A stretch of 64,000 nt of DNA from Candidatus Melainabacteria bacterium. GTDB lineage: Bacteria; Cyanobacteriota; Vampirovibrionia; Obscuribacterales; Obscuribacteraceae. Positions 17,609-25,893 of this stretch are shown here, piece by piece. A program made the position numbers and the translations under genes. Location: positions 1,674,001 to 1,738,000 of the forward strand of contig JADJWK010000001.1 in assembly GCA_016716405.1 (NCBI GenBank). Reading direction: 5' to 3'. Under the pieces are notes generated by a model. It worked only from the letters and a program-made list of their open reading frames with translations. It searched no databases and was not told where the DNA came from. Numbering within the stretch: position 1 is the stretch's first letter; each line of letters begins with the position of its first letter.

Positions 17609-18856
17609 ATGACCACGGTCGCCTTAGCAATATTCCTGCTGGTCTATTTGATCATCATTCTCGGGGAGAATTCTCCACGAAAGCTCGATCGTCCGGCGGC
17701 GGCCCTTATCGGGGCCGTTCTCATGGTAATCACCGGGGTCCTCACCCGGAAGCAGGCCCTTGACGCCATTGATTTCCCGACCCTGGCCCTCCTTTTCGGA
17801 ATGATGATCATAATCCACTACGCCAATGAGTCCGGCCTCTTGCAGTTGCTTGCCACTCGCCTGGTGCGATTCGGGCACACCCCGGCCCAGCTCCTTCTGG
17901 TTGTTTGCCTGGTGTCCGGTATCCTCTCCGCTCTTTTCGTGAATGACACCATTTGTCTTCTCATGACGCCTCTGCTGCTGGCGCTCTCTCGGAAGACCGG
18001 CTTGCCTGCGGAACCCTTTCTTATCTGCCTCGCCACCAGCAGTAATGTCGGCTCTGCCATGACCATTACCGGCAATCCGCAGAATATGCTGATCGGTCAA
18101 ACCTCTCCCTGGACCTGGACGGCTTTCGCAGCTTATATGATTCCGGTGGGGCTGATCTGTCTTCTTCTCAACGCGCTGATTGTCGGTTTCATCTACCGCC
18201 GGCAACTATCCCGGTGCTCAGCGGTGGCAATCGGCGAGAATGGACAGCCAGTAGAGGTCGACCGCAAGCTCGCGATTCGAACAAGCCTGGTAATACTGTT
18301 TCTGGCGGCCGGCTTTCTCCTGGGCGCGCCGATGGATCTGGTGGCGCTCACTTCCGGTATAGTCATTCTCGTATGGGCAAATAGACCGCCGGAAGAGACT
18401 TTTGCCGGTATAGACTGGTCCCTGCTCCTGTTTTTCGGAGGACTCTTCGTGGTCGTGCATGGTCTCGTGGTCACCCACGCGGACCTAATGAACCGGATAA
18501 TACCGATAATCACCGAGCGTACCGAGAGTCTCGCGGGAATGTTCGTTTTTGCTGGCAGCACAGTAGTCGGCAGTAATGTTTTCGGCAACGTCCCTTTTGT
18601 GATGTTCGTGCGAAACTGGATCGTGGACGCCCATCACGCGCCACTACTCTGGCTGCTTCTTGCCATGACCAGTACTTTCGCCGGCAATCTAACCATCGTG
18701 GGCAGTGTCGCCAACCTGATTGTGGCCAATGGAGCCAAGCAGGAGTGCCCTCTGGGTTTCTGGACTTTCATGAAAGTCGGAGTTCCCACCACAATTGTCA
18801 CCACGGTGACTGGGTGCTTGATTATCTTCGGCTATCACTGCCTGGGATGGCTCTGA
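17609..18856 (+). CDS. ArsB/NhaD/CitM-superfamily anion transporter or antiporter
   Basis: 415 aa with about ten to eleven hydrophobic segments. Two inverted-repeat signatures of the ion-transporter superfamily are clear: NDTICLLMTPLLLAL and ATSSNVGSAMTITGNPQNMLIG in the first half, and SNVFGNVPFVMF with TFAGNLTIVGSVANLIVA in the second. These re-entrant Asn-rich hairpins bind substrate in ArsB, NhaD and CitM proteins. Substrate (arsenite, Na+/H+ or carboxylate) is not predictable; no ars genes flank it. Confidence 0.85.
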   Translation: MTTVALAIFLLVYLIIILGENSPRKLDRPAAALIGAVLMVITGVLTRKQALDAIDFPTLALLFGMMIIIHYANESGLLQLLATRLVRFGHTPAQLLLVVCLVSGILSALFVNDTICLLMTPLLLALSRKTGLPAEPFLICLATSSNVGSAMTITGNPQNMLIGQTSPWTWTAFAAYMIPVGLICLLLNALIVGFIYRRQLSRCSAVAIGENGQPVEVDRKLAIRTSLVILFLAAGFLLGAPMDLVALTSGIVILVWANRPPEETFAGIDWSLLLFFGGLFVVVHGLVVTHADLMNRIIPIITERTESLAGMFVFAGSTVVGSNVFGNVPFVMFVRNWIVDAHHAPLLWLLLAMTSTFAGNLTIVGSVANLIVANGAKQECPLGFWTFMKVGVPTTIVTTVTGCLIIFGYHCLGWL

Positions 18857-18885
18857 GTCTTTCCTGTCGGTCTTTCGAATTTCGG

Positions 18886-18918
18886 GCGAATTCTCAATAA
18901 TTGCAATATTGCGATAAT
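18886..18918 (+). promoter_or_regulatory. Putative promoter of the Ser/Thr kinase gene
   Basis: GCGAATTCTCAA holds a -35 (TTCTCA, 18891-18896) followed after 16 bp by GATAAT (18913-18918). The GCGAATTC(A/T)CA core matches the shared element upstream of the two array proteins at 22381 and 23232, in the same orientation relative to its gene. Confidence 0.45.
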
Positions 18919-19100
18919 TCGGCTTGTTTTTCTGAGATTGTATTCAAGTCTCGGCAGCGTATTGATTGCCGCTTGAGGCTAATCTGCCATATATGCGGCA
19001 TTCCGCTCCCGATCGCCCGGGGGGATTAACTCTTCTTTCGGAGTTTCGATCGGGCCTTACCTGTGTAGATGTCTTTTATAGGCATACTCCAATCCCGCTC

Positions 19101-20723
19101 ATGACTGAAGAGAATCGAGACGAGCAAGTCAGGCAAGCGAATTCGGTCGCACCGGAGCCCTACGGGCTCGAGTCGCCGCTGCCTTTCGATATCCCGGATT
19201 TCGCGCCCCTGGAGGCTCCGGAGTTCGCCAGCGGCTCCTGGGACGCCCTTCTGCCGGCTGACAGCCATATCGAGCTCAAGACCTGGACCTCCTCGCATAT
19301 AGTCTCGGACGGCTCCCCCCTCACCGGAGGAGGCTCTTCGGTGGCGGAGATGGAGCAGGAGCAGTCCGTCAACACCTCCGCTTTCCCGGAGAGCGTGGAG
19401 GGGGCGGAAGCCGACTCTCTGGTCGGTGAGACCCTGGAAGGCCGTTACCAGATAATCGGCGCCATCGGCAGGGGCGCCACCGCCACGGTCTACAAGGCGC
19501 GGCACCTGCAATCAGGCGAAGTGGTGGCGATCAAGGCTCTCAAGGTGAGCAATGTCGAGCACATCATGCGTTTCGCCCGGGAGGTGAAGAGTCATTCACG
19601 CTTGCGGCACAAGAATATAGTCTCCTATATCGAGTTTCTAGCCACCAGTGACGGGCGTTTCTTCCTGGTGATGGAAAGGGTCAAGGGAATCAGTCTCCAG
19701 GAGATCATCCGGGAGATCGGGCGAATCGACGATCCGGTCAATATCGCCTCGATCGTCCTGCAGATTCTCGATGCCCTGGCGTACGCCCATTCCCAGGGGG
19801 TCATCCACCGCGACTTGAAGTCCAGCAATATAGTCCTGGTCAAAGAGGACGATCGGGATGACATCGTGGTCAAAATACTCGATTTCGGTATCGCCAAGTC
19901 CGAGGGCGAGGAGAGAATCACCTTTTCGGGCACCACCATTGGCTCGCCGGTGTATATGAGCCCGGAGCAGTGCCGGGGCAAGACCCTCACGGCGGTTTCG
20001 GATATCTACTCCCTTGGGGTGGTGGCCTATGAGATGGTCAACGGTCGCCCCCCATACTGCAACGGCAGCGTCAGGGACATCATGCGGGATCACTGCTCGG
20101 CCGAGGTGCGCCCCCGGCCGTTGAAGGAAGTCGCCGGTCATGTGCCCGGCATCGAATTGCTCGACACCATCGTGCTCAAGTCCCTGGAGACGGCGCAGGC
20201 GGACCGCTGGCGCAATGCCCTGCGGATGATGGCGGCTCTGCGATTCTGGATCGATGCCGTGAGCGCCGGCCAGGCAGACACCGAGCTTCCCCGGGAGCTC
20301 CTCGATAGCGGTCCCCAGCCCGAAGCCGTGGACGCGCAGGCCCTCGAGCTTTCTCATGAAGAGAAAAGCGAGCTTCGCTCCATGACCGCGCTCAACTCGA
20401 TGCAGGCGGTCATGGGAGTGAGCCGCTCCGCCGAAGGCGAAGCCAGCGCGAACCAGGCGCGTCTGCGGACCGATCCCAGGTCCATGGCGCTGCGCGAGGC
20501 GAAGCGCGACTTCATGGTCCTGCTCAGCCTCACGGCCTCACTGGCTGCCTCGATAGGGCTCTATGTGTTCGTCAATCAAGATCGTTTCCAGAATCCTGCC
20601 GGATCTGCCACGGCCGAAGCTGCTCCGGCGGTAAAGGCGCCTCCTCCCGAAGCCAGGGCTGAGGAGAAGAAGAAGCCCGACAAGAAGAAGAGCCGCTCGC
20701 GAAGAACCAGGCGCAATCACTGA
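19101..20723 (+). CDS. Membrane-anchored Ser/Thr protein kinase
   Basis: 540 aa from ATG 19101; a TTG at 18966 would add 45 residues of unconvincing sequence. A 110-residue acidic leader precedes a complete Hanks-type kinase: glycine loop GRGATATVYKA, VAIK lysine (about residue 145), HRDLKSSN, DFG in LDFGIAKSEG, and the SPVYMSPEQ and DIYSLG segments. It is an RD kinase, so likely activation-loop controlled. One transmembrane segment (LLSLTASLAASIGLYVFV, near residue 485) is followed by a Pro/Lys-rich tail. The kinase is therefore cytoplasmic with a short distal tail. It ends seven bases from the convergent array-protein gene. Confidence 0.93.
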   Translation: MTEENRDEQVRQANSVAPEPYGLESPLPFDIPDFAPLEAPEFASGSWDALLPADSHIELKTWTSSHIVSDGSPLTGGGSSVAEMEQEQSVNTSAFPESVEGAEADSLVGETLEGRYQIIGAIGRGATATVYKARHLQSGEVVAIKALKVSNVEHIMRFAREVKSHSRLRHKNIVSYIEFLATSDGRFFLVMERVKGISLQEIIREIGRIDDPVNIASIVLQILDALAYAHSQGVIHRDLKSSNIVLVKEDDRDDIVVKILDFGIAKSEGEERITFSGTTIGSPVYMSPEQCRGKTLTAVSDIYSLGVVAYEMVNGRPPYCNGSVRDIMRDHCSAEVRPRPLKEVAGHVPGIELLDTIVLKSLETAQADRWRNALRMMAALRFWIDAVSAGQADTELPRELLDSGPQPEAVDAQALELSHEEKSELRSMTALNSMQAVMGVSRSAEGEASANQARLRTDPRSMALREAKRDFMVLLSLTASLAASIGLYVFVNQDRFQNPAGSATAEAAPAVKAPPPEARAEEKKKPDKKKSRSRRTRRNH

Positions 20724-20730
20724 TCTGGAG

Positions 20731-22263
20731 CTAGATATTGACCTTTTGCTGGATTCTCGAGAGCCTGCTCAGGTTCTGCTCCATGTCACGGTTTTTCGAC
20801 TGGCGATCGCTTTCGGCGTTGTTGATGCGGATCTTCCAGCAGACCGCGATCAGAGCCATTACTCCCATGCCGAGCAGGGCCGCCAGTGGCATCGCCAGAG
20901 CGCCGAGGGGCTCGGGGCGCACGGCTCCGGCATAGACGACAGCGACCACGGTAGTAAGTGAAACCAGAATCAGAAGGATGAACTCGGTTGATCTGTGCAG
21001 ATCGCATTTCGGTCTGGCGATTTGCACCGTGGTTGTCTTCTGCCCTTCCGTAGCGGTGAAGCCCAGGTCCCGGCAGGCGGTCCGGAAATCGACACGGTTG
21101 CGGTCGCAGTGGTGCATTATGTGAATCGACTGCTCCTCGGACATCGCTCCCCGGCGCTCCATCTTCACGCACTCGACAGCGGCCTCGCTGAGGCAGGCGC
21201 TTATCTGCCCGTCGGCGAGAAGTCCTTTGAGTGGATCCATGCCGTAGAGCTGATATTCAGCCACGGCTTTCTGGACCATGTTCAGGGAGGCCAGATCGGC
21301 TTTGAAAATCAGGTTGATCGCACTGTCTGTGGTGTCGACGTCGTCTCGGAAAGCGCCGGTCTGACGAGCCGTCACGGCTATCGAGCGCCCGGACTCGAGG
21401 GCTTTCTTGACCAGCCTGGCGGCGGACTGACGGTCGATCACGTCGCGCTCGCAGAATTTCTGGAGGAGAAGGAGCTCCTGGAGCATTTTCTCGCTGATCA
21501 GACCGGACTCGGTCAGAATCGCTCCCATGAGTTGCTTGCCGTAGATCGATTTCTCTACGATCTCGAGGACCTGGCTCTCGGTGAGGACTCTTCCGGCCAG
21601 AAGGAGGTCGCCTATCTTGATTCGCGAAAGGGTATTGCTGGGTCTGAGACCGTGGCGGCTGAGAGCGGCTGCCAGGTCCACGCCCTCACGACGCACCAGA
21701 GCCAGGGCGTTTACCGCTTGCTCGTAGGATATGCGTCCGGCTTTGACGAGATGGAGACATTCGTAAGCGCAATTGAGGACCGGGAAAGAGACGCAGCGCA
21801 GGAGCAAGAGAGCGCGCGCGAAAGTGGTCGATCTCTCCACCGCGAGCTTTTTGCCTTCCCGGATCGAGATCGAATCGGTGACGCTGGCATCGAGGAGGAG
21901 GCTCTCGATTTCGCTTGTATCCAGGGTCTCCGGGTCGCCCATGGAGCGCGCCCATACCAGAACCCGCTCGAACTCCAGGGATACCGAACCTGCCAGGGCC
22001 AGGAGGCTGGCGGCCCCGGCCCGGGAAAGATGGCGGGCTCCGATGGCATCGAGGGCCTGGCAGGCATTTTCGATGTCGCGGCTCTTGAGGAGTTTCAGAT
22101 CGAGGACTACTTGCTCGGCGGGGATTGCCAGAGCCGAAGCTGTCTCGGCGGCGTTGGACAGTTGTGAGGAATTGATCAGACCGGCTTCTATAAGGAGGTC
22201 GAAAACCTGTTTGCGGTCATAGTTGGGAAAAGGGGATTGAACCCCCGAATCGGCGGCTTGCAT
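20731..22263 (-). CDS. Membrane protein built of tandem MshEN-like units
   Basis: 510 aa. Residues about 19-408 are a run of degenerate units with a 49-residue spacing. The clearest is 216-268: KIGDLLLAGRVL..., five-residue spacer IYGKQ, then a second half with Gly254 and Gln268. Neighbouring units start near 167, 265, 314 and 363, keeping the position-10 Gly (G176, G205, G254, G303, G352, G372, G401). This is the 24-5-24 layout of the MshEN / GspE-N domain (Pfam T2SSE_N type), which binds c-di-GMP in some proteins. Two membrane helices follow (residues about 427-447 and 452-475), then a short coiled tail. No catalytic domain. Its own promoter lies at 22358-22417. Confidence 0.75.
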   Translation of the reverse strand: MQAADSGVQSPFPNYDRKQVFDLLIEAGLINSSQLSNAAETASALAIPAEQVVLDLKLLKSRDIENACQALDAIGARHLSRAGAASLLALAGSVSLEFERVLVWARSMGDPETLDTSEIESLLLDASVTDSISIREGKKLAVERSTTFARALLLLRCVSFPVLNCAYECLHLVKAGRISYEQAVNALALVRREGVDLAAALSRHGLRPSNTLSRIKIGDLLLAGRVLTESQVLEIVEKSIYGKQLMGAILTESGLISEKMLQELLLLQKFCERDVIDRQSAARLVKKALESGRSIAVTARQTGAFRDDVDTTDSAINLIFKADLASLNMVQKAVAEYQLYGMDPLKGLLADGQISACLSEAAVECVKMERRGAMSEEQSIHIMHHCDRNRVDFRTACRDLGFTATEGQKTTTVQIARPKCDLHRSTEFILLILVSLTTVVAVVYAGAVRPEPLGALAMPLAALLGMGVMALIAVCWKIRINNAESDRQSKNRDMEQNLSRLSRIQQKVNI

Positions 22264-22357
22264 GGCATATGCTCCGTTTGAATAATAGTAAGTTGATAAG
22301 GGAAGGGGGTGCCGTTGGTAAAGCCTGAAAATCCAGGCGAACTCGAAGTATGTACCA

Positions 22358-22417
22358 ATAATATGCTTGTCAAGAGATTTTGTGAATTCGCGATTCTTAC
22401 TTAGCGAAAGTGCGTAT
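22358..22417 (-). promoter_or_regulatory. Promoter with conserved 40-bp element, for the 510-aa array protein
   Basis: On the minus strand the block 22417-22378 reads ATACGC-2-TTTCGCTA-8-TCGCGAATTCACAAAA. It contains a TTCGC/GCGAA dyad with 12-bp spacing and a -35 TTCACA. A perfect 17-bp spacer leads to -10 TATTAT at 22363-22358, about 95 bases upstream of the start codon. The same element recurs at 23229-23268. Confidence 0.7.
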
Positions 22418-22469
22418 AAATCCTTGAAGATCTGCTTCTCATGCGGATATTCATGAGAGAGCGAAAAAG

Positions 22470-22490
22470 TCTCTCGAAGAGAATTTTTTT
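22470..22490 (+). terminator. Possible hairpin plus T-tract, no gene served
   Basis: A 5-bp stem TCTCT/AGAGA with loop CGA, followed by A and seven T. It would terminate rightward transcription, but no plus-strand gene ends here. It may be chance structure in the 22264-22561 intergenic region, or it may stop antisense transcripts. Confidence 0.3.
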
Positions 22491-22501
22491 CGCCTGCGCA
22501 G

Positions 22502-22537
22502 GAAAACAGCCTGAGAACGACAACTCAGGCTGTTTTC
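22502..22537 (-). terminator. Terminator of the 204-aa array gene
   Basis: A perfect 14-bp inverted repeat (GAAAACAGCCTGAG / CTCAGGCTGTTTTC) with an 8-base loop, 24 bases beyond the stop codon at 22562. On the minus strand the stem ends in TTTTCC. It separates this gene from the next array gene's promoter. Confidence 0.75.
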
Positions 22538-22561
22538 GCTGAACTTTTCGATTGCCCGTCC

Positions 22562-23176
22562 TCAGGCGAGAAACACCAGAATGCCTACCAGCAAGGTGAG
22601 AGCCGTGAGAATTTTCTCTTTGCTGAATCTGCCCGCTTCCTTCCGGCTCTCGAGGGCGTTTCGCTGCCTGAGAACGCTGTCGAGGCTGCGCTTCTCGAGC
22701 ACGCATTGACGAACCACCTGAGCGGCTTCACCTGTGTCGATCATCTTAGTCTCTACCAGCCGGTTGAGAGTCTCCGCATCTCTTAGCCAGCCGCTCTCTT
22801 GCGGCTGAGCCGCGCTACCGGCGATCACTGCTTGCGGTCCCGAGCTGCTCTGGCGCTGGCGATTCTCCACTCGCAGGCGTGCCTCGGAAAAGCACAATCC
22901 GGACCGGTTAGCCACGCGCAAAACGGCTATAGCCTCGCTTCTGGCGATCGATCCCGAGCGGATCGACCTGGAGGCTTCGAGGACTGCAGCCAGATCCTGC
23001 TCGGTCATGGTTCTTGTCCTCACAAGGACAGGGCCCAGAGGCTGTCCGAAATCGCGAGCGATGCGCACTGCTTCGTTGAGGCTTTCCGGTGTCGCCATGG
23101 CGGCATCGCAAATCAGGGCGCTGAGAGGTCCCAGCTCTCTAGATTGGTCAAGGGGGGAGAAATCGTAATAAGGCAT
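22562..23176 (-). CDS. Short MshEN-like protein with C-terminal membrane anchor
   Basis: 204 aa from ATG 23176; an upstream ATG at 23251 falls inside the promoter element, so it is unlikely. Residues 17-69 form one 24-5-24 unit (second half PLGPVLVRTRTMTEQDL...), and a second unit begins at 66 with Gly75 and Leu86 in register, again a 49-residue step. A Gln/Ser-rich linker and a helical stretch follow. A C-terminal hydrophobic anchor (ILTALTLLVGILVFLA) suggests a tail-anchored, cytoplasmic sensor domain. No enzyme motif. Confidence 0.7.
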   Translation of the reverse strand: MPYYDFSPLDQSRELGPLSALICDAAMATPESLNEAVRIARDFGQPLGPVLVRTRTMTEQDLAAVLEASRSIRSGSIARSEAIAVLRVANRSGLCFSEARLRVENRQRQSSSGPQAVIAGSAAQPQESGWLRDAETLNRLVETKMIDTGEAAQVVRQCVLEKRSLDSVLRQRNALESRKEAGRFSKEKILTALTLLVGILVFLA

Positions 23177-23208
23177 GGGGGGAACGACCGTGAGGTGGTA
23201 ACACCTCC

Positions 23209-23268
23209 ATACTAGGCATCCGCCGCCCTTTTGTGAATTCGCGAATCGCATATAGCGAAATCGCGTAT
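23209..23268 (-). promoter_or_regulatory. Promoter with conserved 40-bp element, for the 204-aa array protein
   Basis: The minus-strand block 23268-23229 matches the element at 22417-22378: ATACGC, TTTCGCTA and the 16-mer TCGCGAATTCACAAAA are identical and equally spaced. The -35 TTCACA (23237-23232) is separated by 17 bp from -10 TAGTAT (23214-23209), 33 bases before the start codon at 23176. Confidence 0.72.
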
Positions 23269-23318
23269 GAAACTGTTGAAATCAGCTATTCATGATGCTC
23301 TTGTCGAGCAGTTTCGGA

Positions 23319-24170
23319 TCAGCCCGAGCGTGAAATTGCGCTTTCAGCCCGGCCGGGAGGCAACTCCACGTCCGTCCAGGTTCCGAACCACTGCAAGATC
23401 TGACCGGAGTGACCCCGTACAGCCACGGCCCGGCAGAGATGCCGGCGATATTCAGCGACCTTGGACAAACCCATGGCTCGCTTCAAGCGGAAACTGGCCT
23501 CGAAGGTGTCGCCTCTCTTCAGGGATTCCTGCCAGCCTTCCATATAATCGCGGCGATCTTCAGGGTGGATGAGAAGCTCCCAGGCTCCGTCCACGCTCTG
23601 CTCCACCGAAAGACCGGTGAATTCGAAATATCTTTGATTGAGAAAATTGATCTCGCCTTTGCTATCGGCGGTCCAGACGATCTGCGGTATGGCCTCGGCC
23701 AGGGTGGATAGCCGGGCCTCTGATTCTGCCAGCTCCTCGGTGGCTCGCTTCTGGTCTTCGATATCGGTATTGGTTCCGACATAGGAGACATGACCGCATT
23801 TGCGGGGTAGTGGAATGGCTCTTACGAGAAACCATCTATAACTGCCGTCCGCGGCTCTGTGCCGGACCTCGAACTCGAATTTCTCCCCTCGTTTGACGTG
23901 CTCCATGGCCAGGGGAGGAATATGCATATCGTCAGGATGGATAATCTTCAAATAGAGATAGCCGTCATCGTCGTCCCTGCTATGCCCGGTGAACCGGTAG
24001 AACTCCTCGTTGAAATAGCGAATGCGGCCCTCGTCGTCACCGAGCCAGACCATTGCCGGAATGACGTCGATGAGGGCTTTGAAGGACTCCTCGCTGTGCA
24101 TCACGGCGAAAAGCCCGGGGTCCGCACTGGGGACTTCGTTGAGGTCGAGATTTTCAGTATCTTCGTCCAT
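23319..24170 (-). CDS. Tandem-PAS sensor protein without output domain
   Basis: 283 aa. Two PAS/PAC modules: residues about 28-150 (ALIDVIPAMVWLGDDEGRIRYFNEEFYRFTGHS ... VGTNTDIEDQKRATEELAESEARL) and about 155-272 (IPQIVWTADSKGEINFLNQRYFEFTGLS ... WFGTWTDVE). The protein stops right after the second PAC, with no kinase, GGDEF or DNA-binding part. PAS modules bind small ligands or mediate protein contacts, so this may be an accessory sensor for the histidine kinase encoded 61 bases upstream in the same direction. Confidence 0.88.
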   Translation of the reverse strand: MDEDTENLDLNEVPSADPGLFAVMHSEESFKALIDVIPAMVWLGDDEGRIRYFNEEFYRFTGHSRDDDDGYLYLKIIHPDDMHIPPLAMEHVKRGEKFEFEVRHRAADGSYRWFLVRAIPLPRKCGHVSYVGTNTDIEDQKRATEELAESEARLSTLAEAIPQIVWTADSKGEINFLNQRYFEFTGLSVEQSVDGAWELLIHPEDRRDYMEGWQESLKRGDTFEASFRLKRAMGLSKVAEYRRHLCRAVAVRGHSGQILQWFGTWTDVELPPGRAESAISRSG

Positions 24171-24231
24171 TATCTAGCGAATATAGCACATCGAGGTTTG
24201 CCGTATGCTCGGTCTGCGAGTACAAGAATAT

Positions 24232-25875
24232 TCAAGTAAGCTCGATCTCCAGGGTGATCATCGAGCCTTCGCCCGGGGCGGAGTCGACGAGCAGGGACGT
24301 GTTATAGAAGCAGCGGATCAGGTCGGCGCGCTCTTTCATGCCGCCCAGACCCATGCCACCACTCTTGGAGCCCGGTTCTTCGGATTCCGAGGCGGCGGGA
24401 TCGAAGCCGCGACCGTTGTCCGAAAGCGAGAAGCGGAGAAACTTATCCCTCGGGCTCTCGATCTCGAGGGTGACCCGGGAGGCGCCGGAGTATTTCTCGA
24501 CATTATTGAGTCCTTCCTGGACGATCCGGAAGATGTGCAGCCCCACAGGATCGGGCAGCTCGGGCAACTCCAGATCGCATCTGAATGCCGTGCTGACGCC
24601 GGTCCTCTGACCCATGCGCTCCACCATGTCGGCCAGGCACATCTTCAGTCCCCATTCCCTGAAATTGCGCGGCGCGAAGTCGCTGCAAATGTCCCTGAGC
24701 TGTCTTATGACATGATCGACAATCTCGATGGTCTCTTCCACGGTGAGCTTCTTGTCACCGCCCAGATAGCGCTTGAGCATCATCAAATCAGCGATGATCG
24801 TGTCGTGGAGCTCCCGGGCCAGGCGGTATTTCATCTCCTCCTGCTGACTGACCACTTTGAAGGCGAGATTTTGCTTCTCGAGAGTGAGCTCCTGGATGAT
24901 CCGCATCCAGTCCTCTTTCTTATATATGCCGAATGCCGGCTCCGGATAGTCCGGACCCTGTCTCTGCAAATCATGGTCGCTCACCGGATATGGTGAGGGC
25001 TCGATCTGGCTGCTCTCGAAGTCGGCTTCATTGCGCCTGGCCGCGGCTGTTTTCAAGTTTGCCACCGCCTCGACCGGATTCATATTGCGGTTATTGATCA
25101 TGAACTGCAGGGACAGGGCTCGATTGAGCAAGCCCGGAGTGATCAGACCATGCTGGAGGAGCACCTGACCGATAGGCATCTGCTGGCCCATGCCCTTCTC
25201 GACAGCCGAGAGCAGGTCGATCTCGGCCACCAGCTCGGCGGCGATGAGGATCTCGCCCAGCCGTATAGGCTCGGATCGCGCCGCTGATAGAGCGCCTATC
25301 TCCCTGAGGGCGCTCTCGATGGTGGTGCGGTTCTTCTGCGAAAGCTTCAGGGCGGTGATTGCTTGCTCAGCGGTAATCTTGCCTTCTTTTATAAGCACCT
25401 GGGCAGTGAGGGCTGCATAAGCGACGGCATCGGGAAGGACCGAGCGGACCACCAGCACTCTGCCCAGGGGGAGCCCGCTGGTAAGGCTCGCCTCGAGGGC
25501 TTTTTCCAGGTCCGAGCCGGTGACCATGCCGGACTCCGAGAGTATCTGGCTCAGCCGGGCGGTTACCAGATGTGCGTCGGTCTTGAGCCCGAGCTGCTCG
25601 AAGGCTTCCTCGAGGCTGATCTTCTCGCGCACCGATTTGCCGATCACCGAGGCGAGTTGATCCACCGAGATCAGCTTCTCATCGAGAAGAGACTGGGCGA
25701 TGCTTGCCGTGCGCAGAGTCTCTCTCGGAATAACGCCGGAGTCTACCAGGGCATTGCCGATGGGGGAATTGGTTCTGATCGATGTGGCCATGGCCCGGGC
25801 CAGTTGATCCTGGGTGATTATGCCGCATTTGTGGAGAAGATCCGCGATGCTTTCGGTTTGTTCGGCCCGGGTCAT
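24232..25875 (-). CDS. Sensor histidine kinase with five tandem MshEN-like units
   Basis: 547 aa, no signal peptide or membrane helix, so cytoplasmic. Residues 9-257 are five tandem units starting at 9, 58, 107, 156 and 205, an exact 49-residue period with no gaps. Each half-unit keeps Gly at position 10 and Leu at 17 in most cases, and the second halves end in Gln (Q61, Q110, Q159, Q257). The last unit begins RLGEIL and is closest to the c-di-GMP-binding MshEN consensus. A coiled linker leads to a HisKA_3 domain (phospho-acceptor His in ARELHDTIIADL, about residue 356). A HATPase domain follows with DNGRGFD and GMGLGGMKERA. It is 18 bases after the response-regulator gene. Confidence 0.88.
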   Translation of the reverse strand: MTRAEQTESIADLLHKCGIITQDQLARAMATSIRTNSPIGNALVDSGVIPRETLRTASIAQSLLDEKLISVDQLASVIGKSVREKISLEEAFEQLGLKTDAHLVTARLSQILSESGMVTGSDLEKALEASLTSGLPLGRVLVVRSVLPDAVAYAALTAQVLIKEGKITAEQAITALKLSQKNRTTIESALREIGALSAARSEPIRLGEILIAAELVAEIDLLSAVEKGMGQQMPIGQVLLQHGLITPGLLNRALSLQFMINNRNMNPVEAVANLKTAAARRNEADFESSQIEPSPYPVSDHDLQRQGPDYPEPAFGIYKKEDWMRIIQELTLEKQNLAFKVVSQQEEMKYRLARELHDTIIADLMMLKRYLGGDKKLTVEETIEIVDHVIRQLRDICSDFAPRNFREWGLKMCLADMVERMGQRTGVSTAFRCDLELPELPDPVGLHIFRIVQEGLNNVEKYSGASRVTLEIESPRDKFLRFSLSDNGRGFDPAASESEEPGSKSGGMGLGGMKERADLIRCFYNTSLLVDSAPGEGSMITLEIELT

Positions 25876-25893
25876 ATGGGTCTTTCACCTTTC

